Shown: positions 23,588-33,244 of the stretch, one piece after another
Numbering within the stretch: the first letter of the stretch is position 1
Layout: the number at the start of each line of letters is the position of its first letter
NCBI GenBank assembly: GCA_023374025.1
Contig: SIJG01000040.1
Span: 732,871-796,870 of the forward strand
Length of the DNA stretch: 64,000 nt
DNA from: Heterodera schachtii
Lineage: Eukaryota; Nematoda; Chromadorea; Rhabditida; Heteroderidae
Reading direction: 5' to 3'
Position numbers and translations under genes: made by a program
The notes under the pieces: generated by a model
What the model saw: only the letters and a program-made list of their open reading frames with translations
What the model was told of the DNA's origin: nothing
Database searches by the model: none

Positions 23588-24254
23588 TTAAGGAATCAAG
23601 CCACCACAGGTTAATGTGTCCAAATTGGGACAGCCATTACAAGACACAGATTTGACATTGAATGTTGAACCAATTTGGTAAGCGCATACGGTAGTGCCTT
23701 GCCGTGCCAAACAGCCCTGTGTGTTTGCGCTTGTGCCAAGTACCAGCGCTTGGATGTTGCAACCTTAATTCATAATAATTAATGACGTAATTAGAGGGTC
23801 TCGGTCTCGTTTAAGGCATATGGCAAATTAAGAGAGACGCGTTGAAAATTTGTTTAGTTACAGTAATTGCAGTACCGTAGTCTTTTTGGTGCCGGTTTTG
23901 GTGAAAGTATTCCCTATATGGATGGGCCCCTCATCCCAATTGCCCAATTACCGTCAGTCGTGGCACAGTCATCCGGACACGTAGTGGTCAGTCGGACTAA
24001 AATGTCCCCGTTGCGCTCCCCGGACGGCTGATAGCACACATTGGCCGCGTCGCAAACGCACGGATTCGCGCATTGTGCGTTTTGCTGAACATCAAACGGT
24101 GTCGCCCCGCGCGGCAACGGTTCCGCGTTTGTGCCGCCCGGGCAAGCGGTCACTGGACACGCGGGCTGAGTTGGTGCAGCAATTCCGCCCTGCTGACGGT
24201 CAAAGATCAATGTGGCAGTGCATGCCGTACACACTACAATTAAAATCCGTATTT
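23588..24254 (-). CDS. Secreted Cys-rich protein, copy 1 (ATG lost)
   Basis: Two exons: about 24254-23952 and 23763-23588, joined in phase (1 then 2 nt) across an intron with a GTAATT donor and ATTAAG acceptor. The product matches copy 2 at 30,295-30,984 nearly residue for residue: CPVTACPGGTNAEPLPRG, CANPCVCDAANVCYQPSG and the ending DTLTCGGLIP. Copy 2 opens with ATG and a signal peptide. Here that codon pair is ATACGG, so the start is lost. The frame stays open upstream to a possible acceptor (AATTAG, exon starting LKAIEIRI). A phase-0 donor after YKYSSG in the upstream Thr-rich exon would fuse the two parts into one protein. Either this copy is start-dead, or it is expressed as a mucin-plus-Cys-rich fusion. 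Confidence 0.55.
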
Positions 24255-24274
24255 CTATCGCTTTCAGCTAATTA

Positions 24275-24727
24275 TCATAAAGATAAGAAAAAAATATTTA
24301 AATATCCGGAAGATATCCAAGATCTAACTCCGGAGCTATATTTATATGAAATTATCATTTTAAACATACGAGTTGTTGTTGTTGTGGTTGTTGTTGTTGT
24401 AGTCGTTGTTGTTGTACTGGTTGTAGTTGGAATCGTAGTTGTTGTAGACGGTGTAGTCGGTGTCAATGTTGCTGTAGTTGGAGTCGTAGTTGTTATAGAA
24501 GTTGTAGTCGGAGTCAATGTTACTGTACTTGGAGTAATAGATGCTGTAGTTTGTGTGGGTATTGTAGTTGTTGATATTGATGCGATTGTCGTAGTTCGTG
24601 TAGTTGTTGTTGTCGTTGCAGTTCTCATGCAACCGTTGACAAATTGTTGTTGTACCGCCATGAAATATACTACTGCGACATAATTCACTGTTAGCATAAC
24701 AGCTGCAAGCCTTGAAAATATGTTCAT
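24275..24727 (-). CDS. Thr-rich mucin-like secreted protein, copy 1
   Basis: An open frame of 150 residues. Residues 1-30 form a signal-peptide-like hydrophobic segment (AAVMLTVNYVAVVYFMAV). A long Thr-rich region follows with TTTIPT and PSTVTLTPTTTS units and a run of 15 or more Thr residues. Such regions are typically heavily O-glycosylated in secreted or surface mucins. The last 30 residues are hydrophobic and may be intron, because a GTATGT donor and a phase-0 GTTAGA donor both lie there. It sits directly upstream of the Cys-rich copy 1 and may be its first exon. A paralogue lies at 31,475-32,005. Confidence 0.55.
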   Translation of the reverse strand: MNIFSRLAAVMLTVNYVAVVYFMAVQQQFVNGCMRTATTTTTTRTTTIASISTTTIPTQTTASITPSTVTLTPTTTSITTTTPTTATLTPTTPSTTTTIPTTTSTTTTTTTTTTTTTTTRMFKMIISYKYSSGVRSWISSGYLNIFFLSL

Positions 24728-24901
24728 TTTTTGTTTCCTTAAATCTAAAATTGTTATTGACTAATAATTTTTTTTAATTTTTATTAATTGACAAAAATAA
24801 AATTATTTATTTAATTCAACTATAAATTATATTTTAAATAATCTATTAGAGTGTCATTGTCATAATAAACAGCTGTGACTGACCAACTAACAACTAATTA
24901 C

Positions 24902-25374
24902 TAGAGCTCGCATTTTGAGGCATATGCCTTTTTTCACCGCACTTGCACTGGTTTGAGGCTTCTATATTGACTTTTATTTTGCCGTTTTGTGCCTTTTTTG
25001 GCGTTTTTTCCGACAAATTCCATTAAAAATACAGTAAAACGCGAAAATAACCCCCTAAGAAATGATCTCAAAAAATTTGAGAAAATACACCTCTAAAAAA
25101 TGAAAAATTTTCTCAAAAATTGATCGCCAAAATTTGATATTTTTTCTTGGTAAAAATTTTATTTTTGCGTATTCGAAAAAATTATAAAATCTTTTAAAAA
25201 TTAAGTTTTAATTAAGTTTTACGTGTTTTGCTTCCTAAAATCCTTAATAAAAAAAAATACTTTTTTTTCATGCCTTTTTCGGGACTTTCGTGCCATTTAA
25301 TGCCTTTTTTTCAAATTTTGGTGCCTATTATAGTGCTTTTTTCGCGATTTTTAGTGCCTTTTTTGCGAGCTCTA
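24902..25374. mobile_element. hAT-like non-autonomous element with 8-bp target duplication
   Basis: Terminal inverted repeats TAGAGCTCGCA and TGCGAGCTCTA. Flanked by CTAATTAC (24894-24901) and CTAATTAG (25375-25382), matching at 7 of 8 bases. The paralogous locus near 32,205-32,216 shows the uninterrupted sequence ACTAATTACCTGCTGCTGG, that is, an empty site. The interior contains many GCCTTTTT-like repeats and no coding capacity. Confidence 0.85.
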
Positions 25375-25382
25375 CTAATTAG

Positions 25383-25938
25383 CTACTGCTGGAGGAACTA
25401 TTTATGCGGTAAAAAATTTCCACCCCAATTCATTAAAACCGCTTTTGGCGGCGAAGTCAGTTACCCGTGAACAAAAAATTTTTTGCGAAAGCGAAATGTC
25501 AAAAAATTTATAAAAAGATATTTCAAAACACATAAAATAATAGTACATAGGTATTTAATTGACTCTCGTCGAATCAAAGTTTTATTAAATTAGAATTAAT
25601 AGTGCGGAAAATCATTTACCTTCCGCTAAACGCTCAGCTAATTGACTTAAAATTCATTTGAAACCTGCTTTCGGCGGTCCGTTTTGTGTGAACCAACAAA
25701 AAATTTCGCCAACGATTTAGAAAAAAAAAGATTAAAGGAAAAGCTACATGTGTTGATAGAAAATTTTTTGGAATTGAAATTTATGAATAAATGTTAAAAT
25801 AAAGTTGTAAAATTTAAAGAAATTTGAAAGTTTAGAATCTTAAAAAGTCGCGGAATCGGAGAAAAATGATTAAAAAAGTACAACAAAAAAACGCAAAATA
25901 ATTATAACCACAAATGCAAATGTTTTGAATGTTTCTAT
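25383..25938. other. Continuation of the duplicated block, non-coding
   Basis: The first 150 bp align with 32,217-32,360. No gene seen. Confidence 0.5.
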
Positions 25939-26321
25939 AGTAGCGCGGCCGTGTGCGGTGGACGTGCTGGCGTTGGGACGTGGGCAGTTTGGGAGGCCAA
26001 TTGGGGAAAAGGGGTAGAAACTCATATAATTCCCGAAGGAAGGGCCCCATGGGATGATCAGGCCCAGGGATCCCACCCCGCCTTTGATGGACACACTTAA
26101 TGGGAAAGTGGCTTTATTCTCGGGACTGAACAACTGAATTGAAGAAAAGGCGTAAAAGGTGAACATTAAATACATGTGAACGGGAAATATGATCGATCAA
26201 TGATTGGTCGGGGAAAGGGGCGGTACAATATGTGGCAAATGAAATGCGAGAGAAAATGAAATGTGAGTGAAATTCCTAGGGCTTCGGCAGGCAAACAGGA
26301 AAACCCGGATCTACCTTACAC
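25939..26321. repeat. 383-bp repeat, copy A
   Basis: Matches 29439-29821 with, as far as I can see, one substitution (C at 26194 versus T at 29694). It is GC-richer than its surroundings. Unrelated sequence starts at the same point on each side in both copies. A minus-strand open frame of about 79 residues with no recognisable motif lies inside. Confidence 0.9.
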
Positions 26322-26776
26322 CTCCAACCTTACCAAAGACCGTCCCTGGTCTCTTACCAAGAATGTTCTGAATTTTTGCCTAAGCAACCAAAAATTTCCT
26401 CACGATTTTTGCTAATTTCCTTAATTCTTAAAATTTCCAAAAAATTCAAATTTTATGCTCCAATAGCCAACCATTCACTCCCCTTCACCACAGGATCGTC
26501 CCTGATCCAGTACAAGATTTGGGTTTCACTGGCAAAGTGCCCAGCAATCCACCCTCATCTATAAGTACTGACCAAGACTAAGTTTTAACTGCCGAAGCAA
26601 ACACCTAACAAATTGATTGGCTTTTCCCATGGAGCATTAAATTTAAATTCGTAAAAAAAATTACCTAAGTAAATTAGCAAAACTGGTGTAAGATTTTAAC
26701 TATTCCCAAAACAAAACCCTTCTATTTTCATGCCAAAGCCCTATTTTCACCATCACTGTTAATCATCTCAATTAGC

Positions 26777-27372
26777 GCCGGTCATCCTCGCTTTCTTGGC
26801 ATTCGCGCCCTCAGAGTCCGGTTCGTCCGCAAATGTAGCGCTCCCTGGCACTTTCTACTCGTCCGCCGCGTGTGAATGTCGTTGTCTCCAACTTGTGGTT
26901 CGCCAGTTTTCGTCTCGTCGTGCTGCCAGGCCAATGTCCTCCGTCGCCAATCGTTTTCGCTCAGCTGGTCGTCCGGCATTCCTGAAAATGGGAAAAGGGG
27001 TGATAGGCTTGTTCCCGGTAATAAAACCACTCGTTTCCCACCAATTCCGTTCATTCGTCCGGTGATGTCCGCAATCTGAAATGAGAAAGGGGTGTTAGGA
27101 TATTTGAAAATTAAACCGCACTATTACCTCAGCCTTTAAATTAATCTTGAACATTTTTAGAGATAGTTTATTTTACTGATGATTTCCTAGGAAGAATTTC
27201 GATTAGTTTTCATTTCCCGTACTTCAATTGCCAAGTCTGAGACGTAAGTGCGTCTATGTCAAGTGATCGCTGAATCACGGAAGTCCAATTGCACTCTCCA
27301 CGTAGTCGAACAGCACAAGCACACAAAATCCGTTGAAATCGCCGAAGCGGGAGACGCGCACCGTCGATGTGC
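26777..27372 (-). CDS. Possible two- or three-exon minus-strand gene fragment
   Basis: At 27372-27275 an exon after a TTGTTAG acceptor reads TVRVSRFGDFNGFCVLVLFDY, in two segments here for brevity (TVRVSRFGDFNG, FCVLVLFDY). It can splice at GTGGAG, in phase 0, to a piece at about 27074 starting IADITGRMNGIG. That piece can splice in phase 1 to an exon at about 26988 (MPDDQLSENDWRRR). An alternative frame of the last exon ends in an acidic C-terminus but contains a TAG, so the piece may be decayed. I do not recognise a family. No 5' exons were identified. Confidence 0.3.
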
Positions 27373-27399
27373 CTAACAATTTAAAATTATATTAGTGTG

Positions 27400-28940
27400 T
27401 TCTTTTTTTTTAACCAAATTTGCTGACAATATGATCAATTTATTTAAATAAGGTTCTAAATTATCACTTCCAATTTTAAACCACTGAAGTATCAAGCTTA
27501 GGCTGATCACAGCATACCGTAAACGTCTAACAAAAATAAAAAGAAGGCCAAAAACTGTGCTTGGAGTGCACTGATAGGCAAAGAAAATTCATTCGGTCCC
27601 CTATGAGTTCCAAAAATATCAGATTTTGGGATATTGGAAAGATATACCACTAATTTTAAGCGATCAGATTCCCCAGTCATTAATTTTGTACCTACCGGTA
27701 ACACCGATTCAAATTGTCCACCCTCAGTCGGACTTCTTCACGATTTGCTTTGAGTCCGCCGAAGCACAATGCCGTTGCTTGATGCCAAAAATTGCCGAAG
27801 CACTGACGGCTAAAACATACATTTTAAAATCAATTTGCCAATTATTTCCCCTCAATTTCAAAGTTTCGCTCAAAATGGGCCAAATCTCAATCACCGTCCC
27901 AATTAGCAAGGATTCCCTTTAAACATACTGTCACTGGTGGGCGAGTCGAATGTCCACCAAGGTAAGTCCGTCCGATTTTTGATTGTTCGCTGCTGGCGCC
28001 CTCCCTTTTTTTTTTGTTGGTGATGAATTGAAGAAAGATCGATGGATTAAATGCTTTTCGCTAAAAAGAAATAAAGAAATTAAAATAATAAATAATTAAA
28101 TTTAAAAACAATTAAAAAATTGTACAAATAAATTCAAATGCCTAAATGATGGACTACGCCTAAGGGGTGGATGGGAAGGAATGGGGGCGGAAGGGAATCG
28201 TACACAAAACAGCGGCAAGCCAAGCGCTAATGCAGCGGTAATTCGTCGTATTTTCTACGGCAGATTACAATCGCTGTGTTCATCGCCAGGGGGGGGGGGA
28301 CAAACAGCGGTGGGAAAGGCAGGGACAGCAGCAGAGAGACGGAAACAAAGGGAGAGTGGCCGAAGCAGGGGAAGGGCTGCATCCCCTCCGTTCCGTTAAG
28401 CATCCGTCAATTTACACCTATGACGGACTTTGAACGAACAAACAGTTTGCTGAACATTTTCCTACCGTAGTCCAAAGAGTACTGTATTAGACTCAAAAAT
28501 CTCGAATTTTAATTGATATTTTATTTTTTATTTTTTTTACTCAAGACTTTAAAACTGCCGAAGCATTTTCGCAAATTTTTTTAAAATTTCAACTTCTGAT
28601 TTTTCACCCCTTTTTTTTGAAGCACAAAAATCGCCGAAGCGTAAAAATTCACTTCCATCTGCTGTTGTTTACTCTCTTTTTTTTTTTTGGCCCTTCTCAT
28701 TTTCCCTCATTTAACTCACCTCCCTTCGTTAGACTTCGGTCGAAATAAAGACAAACATTTACAGTAGAGCAGCTTTTACCGTATATGCCTTTGTATCTCC
28801 GAAGAGTTATGCACCTCAATTAAATTTTTCGGATTTCTTTTTTTTGACATTCATTTTGCTCGGTTTCTCCAACTTTCCGCTTTTACTCATATACTGCCGA
28901 AGCATTTAACCTCTCTCTGTTTTGGATCCTTTCAATCCCC
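27400..28940. other. Non-coding stretch between the two 383-bp repeats
   Basis: No gene recognised. It contains copies of the GCTTCGGC motif and a G-run followed by ACAAAC at about 28290-28305, a motif also seen near 907 and 60,281. Confidence 0.5.
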
Positions 28941-28959
28941 ATTTTCTTTCATAAAAATT

Positions 28960-29295
28960 TTGGTCCATCCCATTTTTGGGGTTTTGTTTCCTTCCCTTTT
29001 TTCGGGGCATCCCATTTTTGGGGTTTTTGCTTCCTTCCCTTTTTTCGGGGCATCCCATTTTTGGGGTTTTTTTTTAAGCATCACTTCCCTTTTATCGGGG
29101 CATCCCATTTTTTGGGGCATTTGATCATCACTTCCCTTTTCTCGGGGCATCCCATTTTTGGGGTATTTGAAACTTCCCTTTTCGGGGCATCCCATTTTTT
29201 GGGGTATTTGAAACTTCCCTTTTCGGGGCATCCCATTTTCTTGGGGTATCTTTGATCACTTCCCGTTTTTCGGGGCATCCCATTTTTCTGGGGAA
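28960..29295. repeat. Minisatellite, about eight units of 35-50 bp
   Basis: Units share TCGGGGCATCCCATTTTTGG followed by a variable linker such as GTATTTGAAACTTCCC. All three minus-strand frames are partly open because the unit lacks stops; I do not regard these as genes. Confidence 0.85.
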
Positions 29296-29438
29296 TCCCT
29301 CCGGAGGTTTAAAACTGCCGAAGCATTTTTTGCGCGCCAATTCAGTGTCCCTCGTTCTGTCTCACCTCAGTTCCACTGCCCCTTTGTCCGCCCAGGCCGA
29401 TGAAAAGTCCACAAATTGCAGAACCATCCGGTGCTACC

Positions 29439-29821
29439 AGTAGCGCGGCCGTGTGCGGTGGACGTGCTGGCGTTGGGACGTGGGCAGTTTGGGAGGCCAA
29501 TTGGGGAAAAGGGGTAGAAACTCATATAATTCCCGAAGGAAGGGCCCCATGGGATGATCAGGCCCAGGGATCCCACCCCGCCTTTGATGGACACACTTAA
29601 TGGGAAAGTGGCTTTATTCTCGGGACTGAACAACTGAATTGAAGAAAAGGCGTAAAAGGTGAACATTAAATACATGTGAACGGGAAATATGATTGATCAA
29701 TGATTGGTCGGGGAAAGGGGCGGTACAATATGTGGCAAATGAAATGCGAGAGAAAATGAAATGTGAGTGAAATTCCTAGGGCTTCGGCAGGCAAACAGGA
29801 AAACCCGGATCTACCTTACAC
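29439..29821. repeat. 383-bp repeat, copy B
   Basis: Partner of 25939-26321, displaced by exactly 3500 bp. It lies 3' of the second Cys-rich gene, whereas copy A lies 5' of the first pair. Confidence 0.9.
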
Positions 29822-30294
29822 TATTAAATTAGACATTAATTGGATTAATGGTGCGGTGAAAAAAAATTTCGGTGCGGAACAATTTGATCCTGAGCTCGGC
29901 TTAACCATAATTACTTATGTTAAATGTAGCAAAAGAATTGTGAGGTTTTGTTTTGTATATAGATAAAACTTTTGCTTTTCGTTACATTTAAAATTGTTGT
30001 GACTATTGTTTAATTCCTTTTTTATGAATTATATTATTTATAAATTTCTTTTTTTTTTGGAAATAATGAATTTACTGCCTGCCTACAAGCAATTTTTTGT
30101 ATATTTATATCGATTTTGTTTATTTTCTGTAAATACGAGTATTTTCAGACTATTAAAAGAATATAGCATTATAAAATTATATTTATTATTTTATAAGACA
30201 AATTTATGTGTCATGAAACATACATTAACCTAAAATAACATTTTTGGTAATTAACAATAAATAGTCATTAACAAAAATAAATAAATGGCGCGTT
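29822..30294. other. Intergenic with a dispersed-repeat fragment
   Basis: About 29840-29910 matches, in reverse, the left part of the repeat at 8050-8290. Otherwise AT-rich with nothing coding. Confidence 0.5.
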
Positions 30295-30984
30295 TTAAGG
30301 AATCAAGCCACCACAGGTTAATGTATCCAAATTGGGGCAGCCATTACAAGACACAGATTTGACATTGAATGTTGAACCAATTTGGTAAGCGCATACGGTA
30401 GTGCCTTGCCGTGCCAAACAGCCCCTTGTGTTTGGGCTTGTGCCACGTACCAGCGCTTGGATTGTGCAACCTTAATTAGTAATAATTAGTGAAAACATAT
30501 TTAGAGAGTCTTCTGTCTCGTTGATGGCATTTATTTATTTATTCAGGTGAAGGCCATGGTCAAAAATGGAATGTCAAAATTTAAGAGACGCAATCAGTTA
30601 CAGTTTTGCAGTACCGTAGTCTTTTTGTGCCGGTTTTGGTGAAAATTTTCCCTTATATGGATGGGCTTCATGTCCAATTTTACCGTCAGTCGTTGCACAG
30701 GTATCCGGACACTGAGTGGTCAGTCGGACCAAAATGTTCCCGTTGAGTACCCCGGACGGCTGATAGCACACATTGGCCGCGTCGCAAACACACGGATTCG
30801 CGCATTGTGCGTTTTGTTGAACATCAAACGCTGCAGCACCGCGCGGCAACGGTTCCGCGTTTGTGCCGCCCGGGCAAGCGGTCACTGGGCACGCGGGCTG
30901 AGTTGGTGCAGCAATTCCGCCCTGCTGACGGTCAAAGACCAATGTGGCAGTGCATGCCGTACACACTACAATTAAAATCCACAT
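30295..30984 (-). CDS. Secreted Cys-rich protein, copy 2, 158 residues
   Basis: Exon 1 is 30984-30684 and exon 2 is 30470-30295, joined in phase across an intron with a GTAAAA donor and ATTAAG acceptor. The total is 477 nt with the stop. The N-terminus MWILIVVCTACTA is a short signal peptide, and an in-frame TAA lies just upstream, so this ATG is the start. The mature protein has at least fourteen cysteines, with CPVTACPGG, CANPCVCDAANVC, CPDTCATTDG, SCNGCPN and a C-terminal TCGGLIP. The family is unknown to me; the spacing suggests a disulfide-rich extracellular protein. It is the intact member of a pair with 23,588-24,254. Confidence 0.75.
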
Positions 30985-31377
30985 TTTATTTTATTTATTA
31001 GTTTAGCCGATCTTTTAATATTAATGGTCGGGAATATTAAAATGTTAATTTGAGTTCTAAGTCAAAACTTTAAACTTTTTACAAATGAAGTACCACCCAT
31101 CAGCGCTAGATCATTCAGAAAACTCGCATAATACAAATAATTTAGCATAATTTGGTACTTTTCCGTTTTTGTGCCAAGATTTGAATTTTTAAAATCAACG
31201 GAGAGCGCACAGAATACAAATACTACGCGCCAAAATTATATCGATGGCATAAATGCCACAATTTGAATTAAAGCCCTCCTCAAATGGATTTAATCGATGG
31301 GAACAAATTTTGTGAAATTCTGCGCGCTCTTTGTTGCTTTTTAAAAAATTCAAATTTTGGCCCCACAACGGAAAAGT

Positions 31378-31495
31378 ACACACAATTTTGCTAAAACCAG
31401 CAAATTTCATAAAATTTAAAAAATATAAATATCCAGACACACAATTTTGCTAAAACCAGCAAATTTCATAAAATTTAAAAAATATAAATATCCAG
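31378..31495. repeat. Tandem duplication, 59-bp unit, two copies
   Basis: Units 31378-31436 and 31437-31495 appear identical and contain ATTTTGCTAAAACCAGC. It lies between the Cys-rich copy 2 and the Thr-rich copy 2, and is absent from copy 1. Confidence 0.9.
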
Positions 31496-32005
31496 GAAAT
31501 CCAAAATACCCTCACTACTCAAACAATTGTTCAGTTGTCCCGACAAACCCAACATGTAAATCCCCCGAATTCCAATCTCCTGAACTATATTATTTAATAG
31601 AATAATTTTTAAATGTTTACAAGTTGTTGTCGTTGTTGTAGTAGTGGTTGTTGTTGTTGTACTAATTGTAGTTGGAACCGTAGTTGTTGTAGATGTTGTA
31701 GTCGGAGTCAATGTTACTGTACTTGGAGTAGTAGTTGTTGTAGTTTGTATGGGTATTGTAGTTGTTGATATTGATGCTATTGTCGTAGTTCGGCTAGTTG
31801 TTGTCGTTGCAGTTCTCATGCAACCGTTGACAAATTGTTGTTGTACCGCCATGAAACATACTGTACATACTGTTACAATATAATTCACGGTTAACATAAT
31901 AGCTGTAAGCCTTGAAAATATGTCATTTTTAATTAAATCCAAAATTATTATTAACGAACCATAATAGTTATAAGCATTGAAAATATAATTTTTCCTTAAA
32001 TCCAA
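31475..32005 (-). CDS. Thr-rich mucin-like secreted protein, copy 2
   Basis: Paralogue of 24,275-24,727. It shares AIMLTVNY, FMAVQQQFVNGCMRTATTTT and the Thr-rich body, which is shorter here by about one TTTPTT block. The codon that is the start in copy 1 has lost a base, so translation would begin at the downstream in-frame ATG (MLTVNYIV) or at 32005. The tail beyond the Thr run is hydrophobic and probably intronic (donor GTAAAC). The next gene, Cys-rich copy 2, has its own start here, so fusion is less likely than in copy 1. Confidence 0.5.
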   Translation of the reverse strand: MDLRKNYIFNAYNYYGSLIIILDLIKNDIFSRLTAIMLTVNYIVTVCTVCFMAVQQQFVNGCMRTATTTTSRTTTIASISTTTIPIQTTTTTTPSTVTLTPTTTSTTTTVPTTISTTTTTTTTTTTTTCKHLKIILLNNIVQEIGIRGIYMLGLSGQLNNCLSSEGILDFLDIYIF

Positions 32006-33244
32006 AAAAGTCTTGGAAATATGCTAATTTTTCCTTAACTAACAACTTTTTATTTTTAACTTTTTTTATATTTTGACAAAAATAAAATTATTTATTTAAA
32101 ATTTCAGCTATAAATCATATAGTTTTCTTCTCTATATAATTAAATAACTCTATTTGGATGCCATTGTCATATAATTTAAACAGCTGACTGACCAACTAAC
32201 CAACTAATTACCTGCTGCTGGAGGAAGTAATTATGTGTGAAAAAATTTCCACTCCAAATCCATCCATTAAACCGCTTTTGATGATAAATTGGGTTGTCGG
32301 TGAACAAATAAAAAATTTGCGCGAAAGCGCAATGTCAAAACATTTACAAAATGTGATATATCAAGACACGTAATAATAAAAGTGCATTTAATAAAAAATC
32401 CGAAAAATAATTGGTCAATCAAGAAATGTTAGAAAAATTTTAAGTCCTATAAAGAATCCATTTCTACAACAGAGAACTAAATCGGGACTCAAATATTCCG
32501 GACTTTTCGTGCGTGTCTTTTTAAGTCAAAAATTTTGTGTTAAAATAATTTTTTCTTTGAAAGCAATGCCAAAAATTAAGAATTTCATTTTGCTAAAAAT
32601 AATATATATATTTAATTTTTACCAAAATAATATTGCACTCATTCTTTGACATTTCCTATTTATAACTGTTGCTTAATCTCTAAAAAATTAAATTGGATAA
32701 GAGAAGCGCGATAAGGTAAAAAGTATTTAAATTTTTTTTAATCCATTATAACTCTTCGAAAAAGGCCCAACATGAGTGTACCAAGTTTTAAAGAGATGTC
32801 AAAATGATAATGATTAGATAATTAAAAATTATATGAACTTATTTATGATTTATTAGAGTTATTGGGATAAATTAATCAGTGAATTAATTAATTTTTGGAT
32901 TTTTTAATCGTTACCATGTTTTGCTATTTCTTAAATATTCACACTATACTTTAATCCCCAAAATTAGATGGCGACTTTTGTGCTCAATTTATCTACCGAT
33001 AATTATCAATTTACAAATACAATTTAATTCTAAAAATTATTATTATCAGTTCATCGTTCATCAGCATTCATCCTTCTTGAATAGCTTAGTCTCATAGCCG
33101 GCAATTGAGTGATGCTTAATTGTGAAAATTAAAATTACGAAATTTAAATGAAGCACATGAAAATATTTTTTCATTTTAGCCCCATTTTATTTCCGATTAT
33201 TAAAAATTCAATTAACTTCGATTTTTACGAAATGCGGGAAAACC
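32006..33244. other. Intergenic; first part belongs to the duplicated block
   Basis: About 32,080-32,360 aligns with the flanks of the hAT-like insertion at 24.9 kb and includes its empty site. The remainder is AT-rich with no gene seen. Confidence 0.55.

Larger units (their letters stand above)
26281..29789. repeat. Dispersed GCTTCGGC hairpin motif, about ten copies
   Basis: The octamer GCTTCGGC or its complement GCCGAAGC occurs at 26281, 26591, 27341, 27758, 27794, 28557, 28633, 28896, 29317 and 29781. Eight lie on one strand; the two in opposite orientation belong to the 383-bp repeats. Most copies are extended to TGCTTCGGCA or CGCTTCGGCG, so the outer bases also pair. I recognised none elsewhere in the window. 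Confidence 0.7.

Noticed and set aside
24075..24683. Plus-strand poly-Val open frame
   Set aside because: Complement of the Thr-rich (ACA/ACT) repeat of the mucin-like gene; GTT/GTA repeats give Val.
28932..29340. Lys/Pro/Gly-rich open frames on both strands
   Set aside because: By-products of the minisatellite; all frames are partly open and the unit length is irregular.
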